From Candidatus Hydrogenedentota bacterium (GTDB lineage Bacteria; Hydrogenedentota; Hydrogenedentia; Hydrogenedentales; SCBR16-9), in contig SKJD01000390.1 in the NCBI GenBank assembly GCA_007116095.1, positions 1-5,412 on the forward strand: a stretch of DNA of 5,412 bases, written 5' to 3'. Below, piece after piece: positions 1 to 5,412 of the stretch. The translations under genes were made by a program, and so were the position numbers. The notes beneath the pieces are model-generated. The model was not told the origin of the DNA, did no database searches, and worked only from the letters and a program-made list of their open reading frames with translations. Within the stretch, counting starts at the first letter, position 1. The number at the start of each line of letters is the position of its first letter.

Positions 1-2086
1 ACGCGAGCATCAGGTCGCCCATACGCAGCGTGGCGCTTCCCGCATCCCAGACCAGGTCCTGTGCAGCGCCGCTTGCTTCGGGCGCTTCCAGCGCGGGGGC
101 TTCCGGGGCGGCGCCCAGGCGCATTAACGCCACCTGATAGGGGGCCAGGCTCCAGTCGAAGGCGCCGTCTACGATCTCGGCTATTTCGCCCGAAACCCCG
201 TCCCAGGCCTGCGCCGCCCCCAGGGGCAGTCCTTCCGGCAAGGTCACCACGCCATCAATACGCTCACAGCCGAGGTTGATCAGCCCCAGCGCATGGCTGT
301 CGCCGTCACCGGGCCGCAGCACCGCGAAGACTTCCGGTGCGAAGTCGATGCTCAGGTAGTCCACGTCGCCATCGATGAACTCGGGGATATGCTTGCGGGC
401 GTGGAACATCTGTTGAAAGGCCTCGTACGAGCCGATCTCTTCTTCCTGATACATCATCGGAATACCCGGTACGGCGAGGCAGACCCCGAAGAGCGCCCGG
501 GACTTGCCGACGCCGAAGCGCTGTATGGTGCGGCCACTATCGTTCACGGTGTCGTGGTTGTTGATGGACCGTATGACCAGGGCCCCCTCGGGCAAAGAAC
601 CGCGCTCGCGCTCGAAAAAACTCCGCAGTCGATTGCGCCAGCCAACCGCATCACCCCGTTGGCTTTCCTCCAGGTGCTGCATCAGGAAGACCAGGGGGAA
701 GCCATAGCCCACGGCGCCCAGGGCATAGTGTTCGGGAAATTCCCGGGTGACTTCCGGGATCATGATGGGATGCTCCACGCCTTCGCCCATGGCGTCGATA
801 ATCACTTCCAGCAATTCGACGGAGCCGGCGAGGTTGGAGTACGAGGCGTGGTTCGTGCGCGACGAAGCCCAGTTGCTGCCGGAGCCCCCGGCCACATCGA
901 TCCGCACGCCCTGCATCCCGAACTCTGTCGCAAGGCGGCCTGTCGCCCGGCCCATAACCTCTTGCCATTCCGGCGAGGAGTAATCCATGCCGGCGCCGCC
1001 CCAGTTTCGTTGCAGCTCGCCTTCCCGGGTGACAGTCCACCATTCGGGCAACGCCAGCGCCTGTTTTGACAGATGGCCGTGAGGAACAATACCACCGATG
1101 ACCCGGATACCCGCGTCGTCAATCACCTCCATCAGCGTGTGCAGGCCTTCCGCCCCGCCATAGGCCGGGTCAATCACGTCGAAATCCAGGGGACCGTAGA
1201 AGTTCCAGCCGCCCTCCGCCGATTTGTGCTGATGCACCGAGTTCAGCCAGAAGGTGTTGATGCCCATCTCCGCGAGGTAGGGCGGCTGCACCTGGAAGTT
1301 GTCGAAGCCGCCGACATCGCTGAATTTCGAGAAGATATGTCCCCCCGCGCTGACCTCATAGAGCGTCGCTTCGCGGACCCATCGCGGGTATTCAATGGGC
1401 AGCTCCAGCCCGATAGCGGCGTACCAGACCTGAGCCTGGGCGCGGAAGTCATCTGCGTCGCCGTCAAACCACCAGAAGCCCTGCTCTTCAATGAGCGCCT
1501 CCTGCCCAGGCTGCAAGCGCCAGGCGGCGTCGACGCGGTGCTGGAGTCCCTGCGTGGTTTGCTCAATGAAGTACATGTCCGTCGTGCCCCGGTAGGCCAT
1601 GGCGACGCTGCCCCGGGGCGTTTCTTCCATCCAGAACCAGTCCGATACCCAGCGCGCGCCGTCTTCCCGGCTGTTCGGCCAGACCCGCATGTCACAGCGG
1701 GTGATGTCCTGCACGGCGTCGGAAATGTTGGTGTAATGCAGCGAGCGCAGCCAGGCATGATCGCCCAGCGCCGGGAAACGCCGGAAACGCTCTTCCAGCA
1801 CCCCCTGGCTTCGGGCATAGCGCAGGATGCGCTCCTCCGGGGTATTCACGACGACCTCCGCCGTCCCAGCTCCCGGAAAACCCTGATCATTGACTTGCAG
1901 CGCCACGCCCCAGCCGGAGCCTGCCTGGGTGACCGCGTCTCCGTCGATATAGAGCACCGGCCAGCCCCGGACATTGCCCAGCTCCATCGCCATATCCTCC
2001 GCCGCTACCGTTGCTGAAACGCCGATGCTGAATATAAGCCCTGTGAGGTATAGCGCCGTGCTTTGGCGTAGCATCCGCTTTAACAT
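1..2086 (-). CDS. Secreted GH13 (alpha-amylase superfamily) glycoside hydrolase-like protein, 3' end outside window
   Basis: Reading the minus strand from the ATG at 2086 gives 695 codons with no stop; the gene runs past base 1. Residues 1-29 look like a Sec signal peptide: Lys/Arg-rich start (MLKRMLRQ), hydrophobic core (LYLTGLIF), likely cleavage after ATVAA. Residues ~30-235 form an N-terminal region I do not recognise. The TIM barrel starts near REATLYEV (E244) and ends near GIPMMYQEEEIG (541-552). Catalytic residues by GH13 motif: nucleophile D397 in GVRIDVAGG, acid/base E445 in MIPEVTREF, third acid D512 in INNHD. Region I is VIGGIVPHGHL (from 329), lacking the usual Asp and Asn-His, and region II lacks the usual Lys-His. 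Residues ~577-658 resemble the C-terminal beta domain; 659-675 are an Ala/Pro/Glu linker before a further segment. A role on exported alpha-glucans or related sugars is inferred from family; the substrate is unknown. Family assignment is confident, specificity is not. Confidence 0.93.
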   Translation of the reverse strand, partial: MLKRMLRQSTALYLTGLIFSIGVSATVAAEDMAMELGNVRGWPVLYIDGDAVTQAGSGWGVALQVNDQGFPGAGTAEVVVNTPEERILRYARSQGVLEERFRRFPALGDHAWLRSLHYTNISDAVQDITRCDMRVWPNSREDGARWVSDWFWMEETPRGSVAMAYRGTTDMYFIEQTTQGLQHRVDAAWRLQPGQEALIEEQGFWWFDGDADDFRAQAQVWYAAIGLELPIEYPRWVREATLYEVSAGGHIFSKFSDVGGFDNFQVQPPYLAEMGINTFWLNSVHQHKSAEGGWNFYGPLDFDVIDPAYGGAEGLHTLMEVIDDAGIRVIGGIVPHGHLSKQALALPEWWTVTREGELQRNWGGAGMDYSSPEWQEVMGRATGRLATEFGMQGVRIDVAGGSGSNWASSRTNHASYSNLAGSVELLEVIIDAMGEGVEHPIMIPEVTREFPEHYALGAVGYGFPLVFLMQHLEESQRGDAVGWRNRLRSFFERERGSLPEGALVIRSINNHDTVNDSGRTIQRFGVGKSRALFGVCLAVPGIPMMYQEEEIGSYEAFQQMFHARKHIPEFIDGDVDYLSIDFAPEVFAVLRPGDGDSHALGLINLGCERIDGVVTLPEGLPLGAAQAWDGVSGEIAEIVDGAFDWSLAPYQVALMRLGAAPEAPALEAPEASGAAQDLVWDAGSATLRMGDLMLA

Positions 2087-2093
2087 GCTGTAA

Positions 2094-2099
2094 TCCCCT
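2094..2099 (-). promoter_or_regulatory. Shine-Dalgarno site of the GH13 gene
   Basis: On the minus strand AGGGGA lies 7 nt before the ATG at 2086 and supports that start, which puts the Lys/Arg-rich signal-peptide n-region right at the N-terminus. A second in-frame ATG at 2104 (adding MTGDYS) has its own AAGGAT at 2113-2118, 8 nt upstream. I prefer 2086 because the longer form adds an acidic residue ahead of the signal peptide, but the upstream start cannot be excluded. Confidence 0.6.
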
Positions 2100-2153
2100 G
2101 TCATGATGTTATATCCTTACGGCCGCAACCGCAGTGGTTATGACGGCCAAGCT

Positions 2154-2206
2154 GTATGGTATGCGGCGCATTTGTACAATTCCGTCATCGCTCTTCGTTA
2201 CCATAC
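2154..2206. repeat. 8-bp inverted repeat upstream of the GH13 gene
   Basis: GTATGGTA at 2154-2161 is the exact reverse complement of TACCATAC at 2199-2206; the arm centres are 45 bp apart. The left arm also begins a GTATG-GTATG tandem. The arms lie 68-120 bp upstream of the GH13 ATG, a position suitable for a regulator, but the repeat could arise by chance. Confidence 0.35.
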
Positions 2207-2209
2207 CCT

Positions 2210-2254
2210 AAATGCCCCGTCGCTGTTCAAGCAGAAAAAGCGCGTCGGGCATTT
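2210..2254. repeat. Imperfect inverted repeat (stem about 12 bp) upstream of the GH13 gene
   Basis: AAATGCCC at 2210-2217 pairs perfectly with GGGCATTT at 2247-2254. With one bulged C (2218) and one T-T mismatch the stem continues through G2219-C2246 and CGC (2221-2223) with GCG (2242-2244), closing an 18-nt loop. No T-run follows on either strand, so it does not look like a terminator. A third AAATGCG copy lies on the minus strand at 2167-2173, hinting at a repeated recognition motif. Confidence 0.35.
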
Positions 2255-2316
2255 GTCCTCCGTAAAAATTCTTGCCTGCAACCCATAAAATCCATTAAAG
2301 TGACCGGAAAGTTCAA

Positions 2317-2343
2317 AATTCCTTGTTTTGTAAAGTAATTCCT
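2317..2343 (+). repeat. Direct repeat AATTCCT, 20-bp period, upstream of the argH promoter
   Basis: AATTCCT occurs at 2317-2323 and 2337-2343, 20 bp apart start to start, close to two helical turns. Relative to the start site predicted from the promoter at 2359-2387 they lie near -75 and -55, where activators often bind. Seven-base repeats in AT-rich DNA are common, so this is only suggestive. Confidence 0.25.
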
Positions 2344-2358
2344 AGTATGCTGAGGGGA

Positions 2359-2387
2359 TTCACCGAACTGGTCGTATTGTCTATAAT
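2359..2387 (+). promoter_or_regulatory. Sigma70-type promoter for argH
   Basis: A perfect -10 hexamer TATAAT (2382-2387) is preceded after exactly 17 bp by TTCACC (2359-2364), which matches four of six bases of TTGACA. Transcription should begin near 2394, giving a leader of about 115 nt before the argH ATG. It is the best promoter-like sequence in the intergenic region. A weaker pair, TTGTTT (2323-2328) and TATGCT (2346-2351), also spaced by 17, lies just upstream. Confidence 0.65.
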
Positions 2388-2428
2388 CCCGTAAACCTAT
2401 TGGTAACATCGCGGGAGAATCAGGTAAT

Positions 2429-2488
2429 ATGAGGCCATCCGGCATATATCCTGTATGCCGCGTCTGTAAAAAGTTTTTTCTGGACTGA
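2429..2488 (+). other. Possible 19-codon leader ORF in the argH leader
   Basis: An ATG at 2429 opens a frame of 19 codons ending in TGA at 2486-2488, 21 nt before the argH ATG. The peptide reads MRPSGIYPVCRVCKKFFLD. A GGGAG at 2413-2417 lies 11 nt upstream, rather far for a ribosome site, while an AGG at 2422-2424 is too close. The second codon is AGG (Arg) and another Arg codon (CGC) follows at position 11. The ORF lies wholly inside the predicted transcript leader. An ORF this short is easily random, so I give it as a candidate only. Confidence 0.2.
2440..2460 (+). repeat. Perfect 7-bp hairpin in the argH leader
   Basis: CGGCATA (2440-2446) is the reverse complement of TATGCCG (2454-2460) around a 7-nt loop, TATCCTG. 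The stem ends 13 nt before a run of six T residues (2474-2479), too far for a standard intrinsic terminator. It could be an RNA hairpin in the leader or a dyad operator downstream of the promoter. It lies inside the candidate leader ORF. Confidence 0.4.
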
Positions 2489-2500
2489 TGCGTATATATT

Positions 2501-2504
2501 GAGG
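2501..2504 (+). promoter_or_regulatory. Ribosome-binding site of argH
   Basis: GAGG lies 5 nt before the ATG at 2510. It overlaps an in-frame GTG at 2504 that would add only Met-Cys. The site and the family's usual start close to KLWGGRF both favour 2510. Confidence 0.7.
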
Positions 2505-2509
2505 TGTGT

Positions 2510-3895
2510 ATGAGCAAGTTGTGGGGTGGGCGCTTCGAAGGCGCTACAGATGCCTTGGTGGAAGCACTGGGAGAATCCGTGTCATTTGACGCCCGGCTGG
2601 CGCCCTGGGATATTCAGGGGAGTCTGGCGCATGCAGCCATGCTGGGTAGCTGCGGCATCATTTCGGAGGCGGATGCGGCGACGATTCAGTCGGGCCTGAA
2701 AGAAGTCCTGGCCGATATTGAGGCGGGTAAACTAGCCTGGGACCCGGCGCTGGAAGACGTACACACCAATATCGAAGTGGCCCTGGTCGCGAAGGTTGGC
2801 GATGCCGGCAAGCGTCTGCACACGGGCCGGAGTCGCAATGACCAGATCGCGACGGATGTGCGCTTGTGGATGCGCGAACAGATAGACAGCATTGTCACGC
2901 TGCTCGCTCGACTGCAGGAAGCCCTACTGGACTGCGCCGAGTCGCACCAGGACCTGATTCTGCCGGGCTACACCCACCTGCAACCGGCCCAGCCGGTCCT
3001 CCTCGCCCATCACCTGCTTGCCTATGTCGAGATGTTCCACCGGGATGCCGAGCGTTTCCGGGAGTTGCGTCGTCGGGTGAATGTGTTACCCTTGGGATCA
3101 GCGGCTTTGGCTGGTACGCCCTATCCGATTGACCGGGAACAGGTGGCTCGAGAACTCGGCTTCGACGGTATCACGCGAAACAGCATGGACGCCGTGGCGG
3201 ACCGCGATCACCTGATTGAATTTGTCTCGGATGGCGCCCTGGTAATGATGCACCTGTCGAGAATCAGCGAAGAGCTGATTCTGTGGTCCTGTCCCCAATT
3301 TGGTTTTATCGAAATTGGCGACGCCTTCACGACAGGCTCCAGCATCATGCCGCAGAAGAAGAACCCGGATGTCGCAGAGTTGGTGCGCGGTAAAACAGGC
3401 CGGGTTTACGGTGATCTCAATGCCCTGCTCACTTTGATGAAAGGGGTGCCGATGACCTACAACCGGGACCTGCAAGAGGACAAGGAGCCGCTTTTCGACG
3501 CAAGCGACACGGTTCAACTTTGTCTTGAGGTCTATGCCCGCATGCTACCCGCCATCAGTTTTAACCGTGAGGCAATGGCCGAGGCCACCTTGGCCGGGTT
3601 TATGGAAGCGACTGACTTGGCGGATTACCTGGTGACCCGGGGCGTGCCGTTTCGTGAAGCGCACGGGATCGTGGGGCAGGTTGTGCGGCACTGTTTGGCC
3701 ACGGAGAACACCTTGCCCAGACTGCCGCTGCAGGAATACCAACGCTTCAGTCCGCACTTTGGTGATGATATTCACAGTTTCCTCCAGGCCGAAACGCTTG
3801 TGGCTCGCCGGAACCACCCCGGGGGCACGGCGCCGGTGCAGGTCCATCAGGCCTTGCACAATGCGCGGGAACGCCTTGCCGCATACCGAGGTTAA
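2510..3895 (+). CDS. argH: Argininosuccinate lyase
   Basis: This complete 461-residue protein is very close to the 457 residues of E. coli ArgH. The cytoplasmic homotetramer splits argininosuccinate into arginine and fumarate, the last step of arginine synthesis. Family marks in order: KLWGGRF at 3-9; HTGRSRNDQ at 104-112; GYTHLQPAQP at 153-162 with the expected catalytic base H156; GSAALAGTPYPIDRE at 196-210; the fumarase/aspartase superfamily signature GSSIMPQKKNP at 276-286 with likely catalytic S277; YNRDLQEDKEP at 317-327; and GGTAP near the C-terminus (438-442). All key residues are present, so it should be active. It is transcribed from its own promoter, divergently from the GH13 gene. 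No other arg gene is in the window, which suggests a scattered rather than clustered arginine pathway. The regulator gene begins 115 nt downstream on the same strand and may share the transcript. Confidence 0.98.
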   Translation: MSKLWGGRFEGATDALVEALGESVSFDARLAPWDIQGSLAHAAMLGSCGIISEADAATIQSGLKEVLADIEAGKLAWDPALEDVHTNIEVALVAKVGDAGKRLHTGRSRNDQIATDVRLWMREQIDSIVTLLARLQEALLDCAESHQDLILPGYTHLQPAQPVLLAHHLLAYVEMFHRDAERFRELRRRVNVLPLGSAALAGTPYPIDREQVARELGFDGITRNSMDAVADRDHLIEFVSDGALVMMHLSRISEELILWSCPQFGFIEIGDAFTTGSSIMPQKKNPDVAELVRGKTGRVYGDLNALLTLMKGVPMTYNRDLQEDKEPLFDASDTVQLCLEVYARMLPAISFNREAMAEATLAGFMEATDLADYLVTRGVPFREAHGIVGQVVRHCLATENTLPRLPLQEYQRFSPHFGDDIHSFLQAETLVARRNHPGGTAPVQVHQALHNARERLAAYRG

Positions 3896-4010
3896 TGTAA
3901 TGCAAGATGCCGTATTGGGTACCATTGAGGGTATATGGGGTATACAGGCGATAGCCGTCCATCCTCGCCGGGTGTCTTGAATCCAGGTTTTTTACCGGAG
4001 GATTCGCCGT
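3896..4010 (+). other. Gap between argH and the response-regulator gene
   Basis: I see no convincing promoter or terminator here. GGCGA (3947-3951) and TCGCC (3965-3969) can form a 5-bp stem around a 13-nt loop, but the six-T run (3988-3993) begins 18 nt after it. GTATA (3931-3935) and TATAC (3941-3945) form a small dyad, and GGGTA occurs three times (3917, 3929, 3938). Read-through from argH into the regulator gene is therefore plausible. Confidence 0.5.
3997..4002 (+). promoter_or_regulatory. Strong Shine-Dalgarno site fixing a TTG start
   Basis: GGAGGA lies 8 nt before the TTG at 4011. The reading frame has a stop at 3978-3980 and no ATG or GTG between that stop and the conserved start of the receiver domain, so a TTG start (4011, or less well 4014) is needed. 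Confidence 0.75.
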
Positions 4011-5412
4011 TTGTTGGGTATTAAACGTCGTATATTGGTCGTGGATGATGAAGTAGTCATCCGTGAAATGCTTTCCAAGCTGCTGCAGTTGGAAGGGTAT
4101 GACGTGTATGTGGCGGCCAGTGGCTTGGAGGCCCTGGAAATTCTCCGTAGCGATTTGAATTTCGACCTGCTGCTGACGGACTTGGCAATGCCGGATTTGG
4201 ACGGCCTGACGCTGGTGCATGAAGCCCATAAACTGAAACCGGACCTCGTGCCCATTGTCATGACCGGTTTCGGAACCATGGATACCGCCCGGGCGGCGTT
4301 GAAGGAGGGGGCCTACGACTATGTGCTGAAGCCCTTCAATCTGAGCGAAATAAAGCTCGCCGTCTACAATGCCCTTGAACGCTCCCAAATGACGAATGAA
4401 ATCATGCGTCTGCGGGAGATTTCCGAGCTCTTTCATCTCAGCGAGAAGATTGCCGCATTCAGAGATGAAGAAGCCCTGCTGGATTTTATAGTCGAAGCGG
4501 CCCTGGATCGCGTGGCTGCCCAGCGAAGCTCCATTATGCGGGTTTCTGATGACGGTACCCGGCTGGTGATGGCGCGCAGTCGGGGCTTGCCTGCCGAGGC
4601 CGATGAGGCCAGCATGTCCCTGGACCTGTATTTGACCGAGTCCGGCCAGGTCCATGTACAACCCCTCCTGCTGGCCGATGGCGAACGGATTTATGGCAAT
4701 ACCTGGCACAGCAACGAAACCATACCCAAAAATATCACCTTCGTTTCCGTGCCGCTGGAACGAAAGTGCTCACCGATTGACGTTGACGACCTGAATAAAA
4801 ACCTGGGTATTGGCGCCGGACAGCCACACGCTCTTGCGGTGTTGAATGTATCTGGTAAACGCAATGGTCAATCCTTCACGGACAGTGACCTTAAAGTTCT
4901 GAGTATTCTGGCCAACCACGCCGCCGCGGCCCTGGAGAATGTCCGCTTGCTTCGTGACATGGAAGACAACCAGCGGGAAATTGTCTTCACCCTGGGCGCC
5001 ATTGTGGAAACCCGTTCCCAGGAGACGGGCAATCACGTCAAGCGCGTGGCGGAATACTCCAAGGTGTTGGGTCTCAAGGCCGGCCTTAACCCGCAAGAAG
5101 CCGAGATACTGCGCCTGGCGGCGCCCCTGCATGACGTAGGGAAGGTCGGCATTTCCGATGCGCTGCTCAACAAGCCCGGAAAACTTACTCCGGAAGAGTA
5201 TGAGACCGTAAAGACCCATGCGCAAGTCGGCTATGACATGTTGAAGACGACCCGGGGCCGTATCTTGCAGGCGGCCGCGATCATTGCCCTGCAACACCAT
5301 GAGCGCTATGACGGCGCCGGTTACCCCCAAGGCCTGCTGGGCAAGGACATTCACCTCTTCGGGCGCATTGTGGGCATTGCGGATGTCTTCGACGCGCTCA
5401 GCTTCGCCCGCT
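4011..5412 (+). CDS. Response regulator with REC, GAF-like and HD-GYP domains (probable c-di-GMP phosphodiesterase), 3' end outside window
   Basis: The visible 467 residues are cytoplasmic, with no signal peptide or membrane segment. Residues 5-122 are a receiver domain: acidic pair D12/D13 in VVDDE, phosphoacceptor D57 in LLTDLAMPDLDG, switch T85 in MTGFG, and K107 in VLKPF. A helical linker (about 118-150) leads to a GAF-like sensory domain (about 140-312), recognised mainly by its end, LAVLNVSGKRNGQSF followed by a helix ending ALENVRLL; its ligand is unknown. The HD-GYP domain starts near 325: E338 and H342 in ETGNH, H374/D375 in LHDVGKVGI, H403, H429/H430, the GYP at 437-439 in DGAGYP, and D458 in IADVFDAL. 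All expected metal ligands are present, so c-di-GMP hydrolysis controlled by phosphorylation is the likely role (family inference). The cognate kinase is not in the window. Start is TTG with a strong ribosome site; the gene may be co-transcribed with argH. Confidence 0.95.
   Translation, partial: MLGIKRRILVVDDEVVIREMLSKLLQLEGYDVYVAASGLEALEILRSDLNFDLLLTDLAMPDLDGLTLVHEAHKLKPDLVPIVMTGFGTMDTARAALKEGAYDYVLKPFNLSEIKLAVYNALERSQMTNEIMRLREISELFHLSEKIAAFRDEEALLDFIVEAALDRVAAQRSSIMRVSDDGTRLVMARSRGLPAEADEASMSLDLYLTESGQVHVQPLLLADGERIYGNTWHSNETIPKNITFVSVPLERKCSPIDVDDLNKNLGIGAGQPHALAVLNVSGKRNGQSFTDSDLKVLSILANHAAAALENVRLLRDMEDNQREIVFTLGAIVETRSQETGNHVKRVAEYSKVLGLKAGLNPQEAEILRLAAPLHDVGKVGISDALLNKPGKLTPEEYETVKTHAQVGYDMLKTTRGRILQAAAIIALQHHERYDGAGYPQGLLGKDIHLFGRIVGIADVFDALSFAR

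Larger units (their letters stand above)
2087..2509. other. Divergent intergenic region between the GH13 gene and argH
   Basis: About 420 bases separate the two divergent starts, and they are visibly richer in A and T than the flanking genes. The right half carries the argH promoter and leader. The left half, upstream of the GH13 gene, carries two 8-bp inverted repeats. I found no -35/-10 pair for the GH13 gene that I would defend: TTGAAC on the minus strand (around 2229-2224) has only a poor -10 match at normal spacing. Short ORFs here on both strands lack good ribosome sites and recognisable sequence. I saw no match to the E. coli-type ARG box (TGAAT-N4-ATTCA), so ArgR control is not evident by eye. 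Confidence 0.8.

Noticed and set aside
293..2017. Long plus-strand ORFs (293-1069 and 1073-2017) opposite the GH13 gene
   Set aside because: They are antisense to a continuous minus-strand frame with signal peptide and GH13 motifs; their proteins show no recognisable motif, and such shadow ORFs are common opposite GC-rich genes.
2323..2351. Alternative argH promoter TTGTTT / TATGCT with 17-bp spacing
   Set aside because: It matches the consensus less well than the promoter at 2359-2387, which has a perfect TATAAT; it may be a minor start but I would not annotate it.
2440..2479. Intrinsic terminator in the argH leader
   Set aside because: The T-run begins 13 nt after the 7-bp stem, too far for standard Rho-independent termination; retained only as a possible regulatory hairpin.
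2103..2517. Short ORFs in the divergent intergenic region (2103-2288 and 2156-2338 plus; 2227-2517 minus)
   Set aside because: No good ribosome site or protein-like sequence was seen, the two plus ORFs overlap in different frames, and the minus ORF runs through the argH promoter and start.
3947..3993. Intrinsic terminator after argH
   Set aside because: The stem is only 5 bp with a 13-nt loop, and the six-T run starts 18 nt downstream of it.
3747..4709. 320-codon minus-strand ORF spanning the end of argH and the start of the regulator
   Set aside because: It is antisense to two genes with clear catalytic motifs and crosses their intergenic gap; no family resemblance or ribosome site supports it.
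4770..5354. 194-codon minus-strand ORF opposite the GAF/HD-GYP region
   Set aside because: The plus strand encodes an unambiguous HD-GYP domain here; the antisense protein has no recognisable feature.
1..5412. CRISPR array, insertion sequence, tRNA/rRNA, prophage or toxin-antitoxin module
   Set aside because: No regularly spaced repeats, terminal inverted repeats with a transposase, cloverleaf-like sequence or phage-type genes were seen on either strand.

Overview
The window looks like chromosomal DNA of a Gram-negative, probably free-living bacterium that uses polysaccharides. This rests on a Sec signal peptide on an alpha-amylase-family protein, purine-rich Shine-Dalgarno sites, GC-rich coding regions with an AT-richer intergenic stretch, and a c-di-GMP-type signalling protein. 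The ArgH sequence resembles proteobacterial enzymes, but I cannot fix the phylum from sequence alone; a marine gammaproteobacterium or a PVC-type bacterium would both fit.

Layout. Positions 1-2086 (minus strand) hold the first 695 codons of a secreted GH13 (alpha-amylase superfamily) protein whose 3' end lies outside the window. Positions 2087-2509 are a divergent intergenic region with a good sigma70-type promoter for the rightward gene, Shine-Dalgarno sites for both genes, several inverted or direct repeats, and a possible short leader ORF. Positions 2510-3895 (plus) hold a complete argH, argininosuccinate lyase. After a 115-nt gap without a convincing terminator, 4011-5412 (plus) hold the first 467 codons of a response regulator with REC, GAF-like and HD-GYP domains, also cut by the window edge.

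How the genes relate. ArgH performs the last step of arginine synthesis in the cytoplasm. The HD-GYP regulator probably hydrolyses c-di-GMP in response to phosphorylation and perhaps a GAF ligand; it could be read from the argH transcript. The GH13 protein is exported and transcribed away from both. Nothing in the sequence ties the three into one pathway, so the neighbourhood may be coincidental housekeeping plus accessory genes.

Most notable: (i) the GH13 protein keeps the catalytic Asp/Glu/Asp but has lost the Asp and Asn-His of conserved region I and the Lys-His of region II; (ii) the HD-GYP domain has every metal ligand expected of the trinuclear class; (iii) the argH leader combines a 19-codon ORF, a perfect 7-bp hairpin and a T-run. 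I see no mobile element, CRISPR array, tRNA or rRNA, and no clear evidence of a new defence or biosynthetic system.
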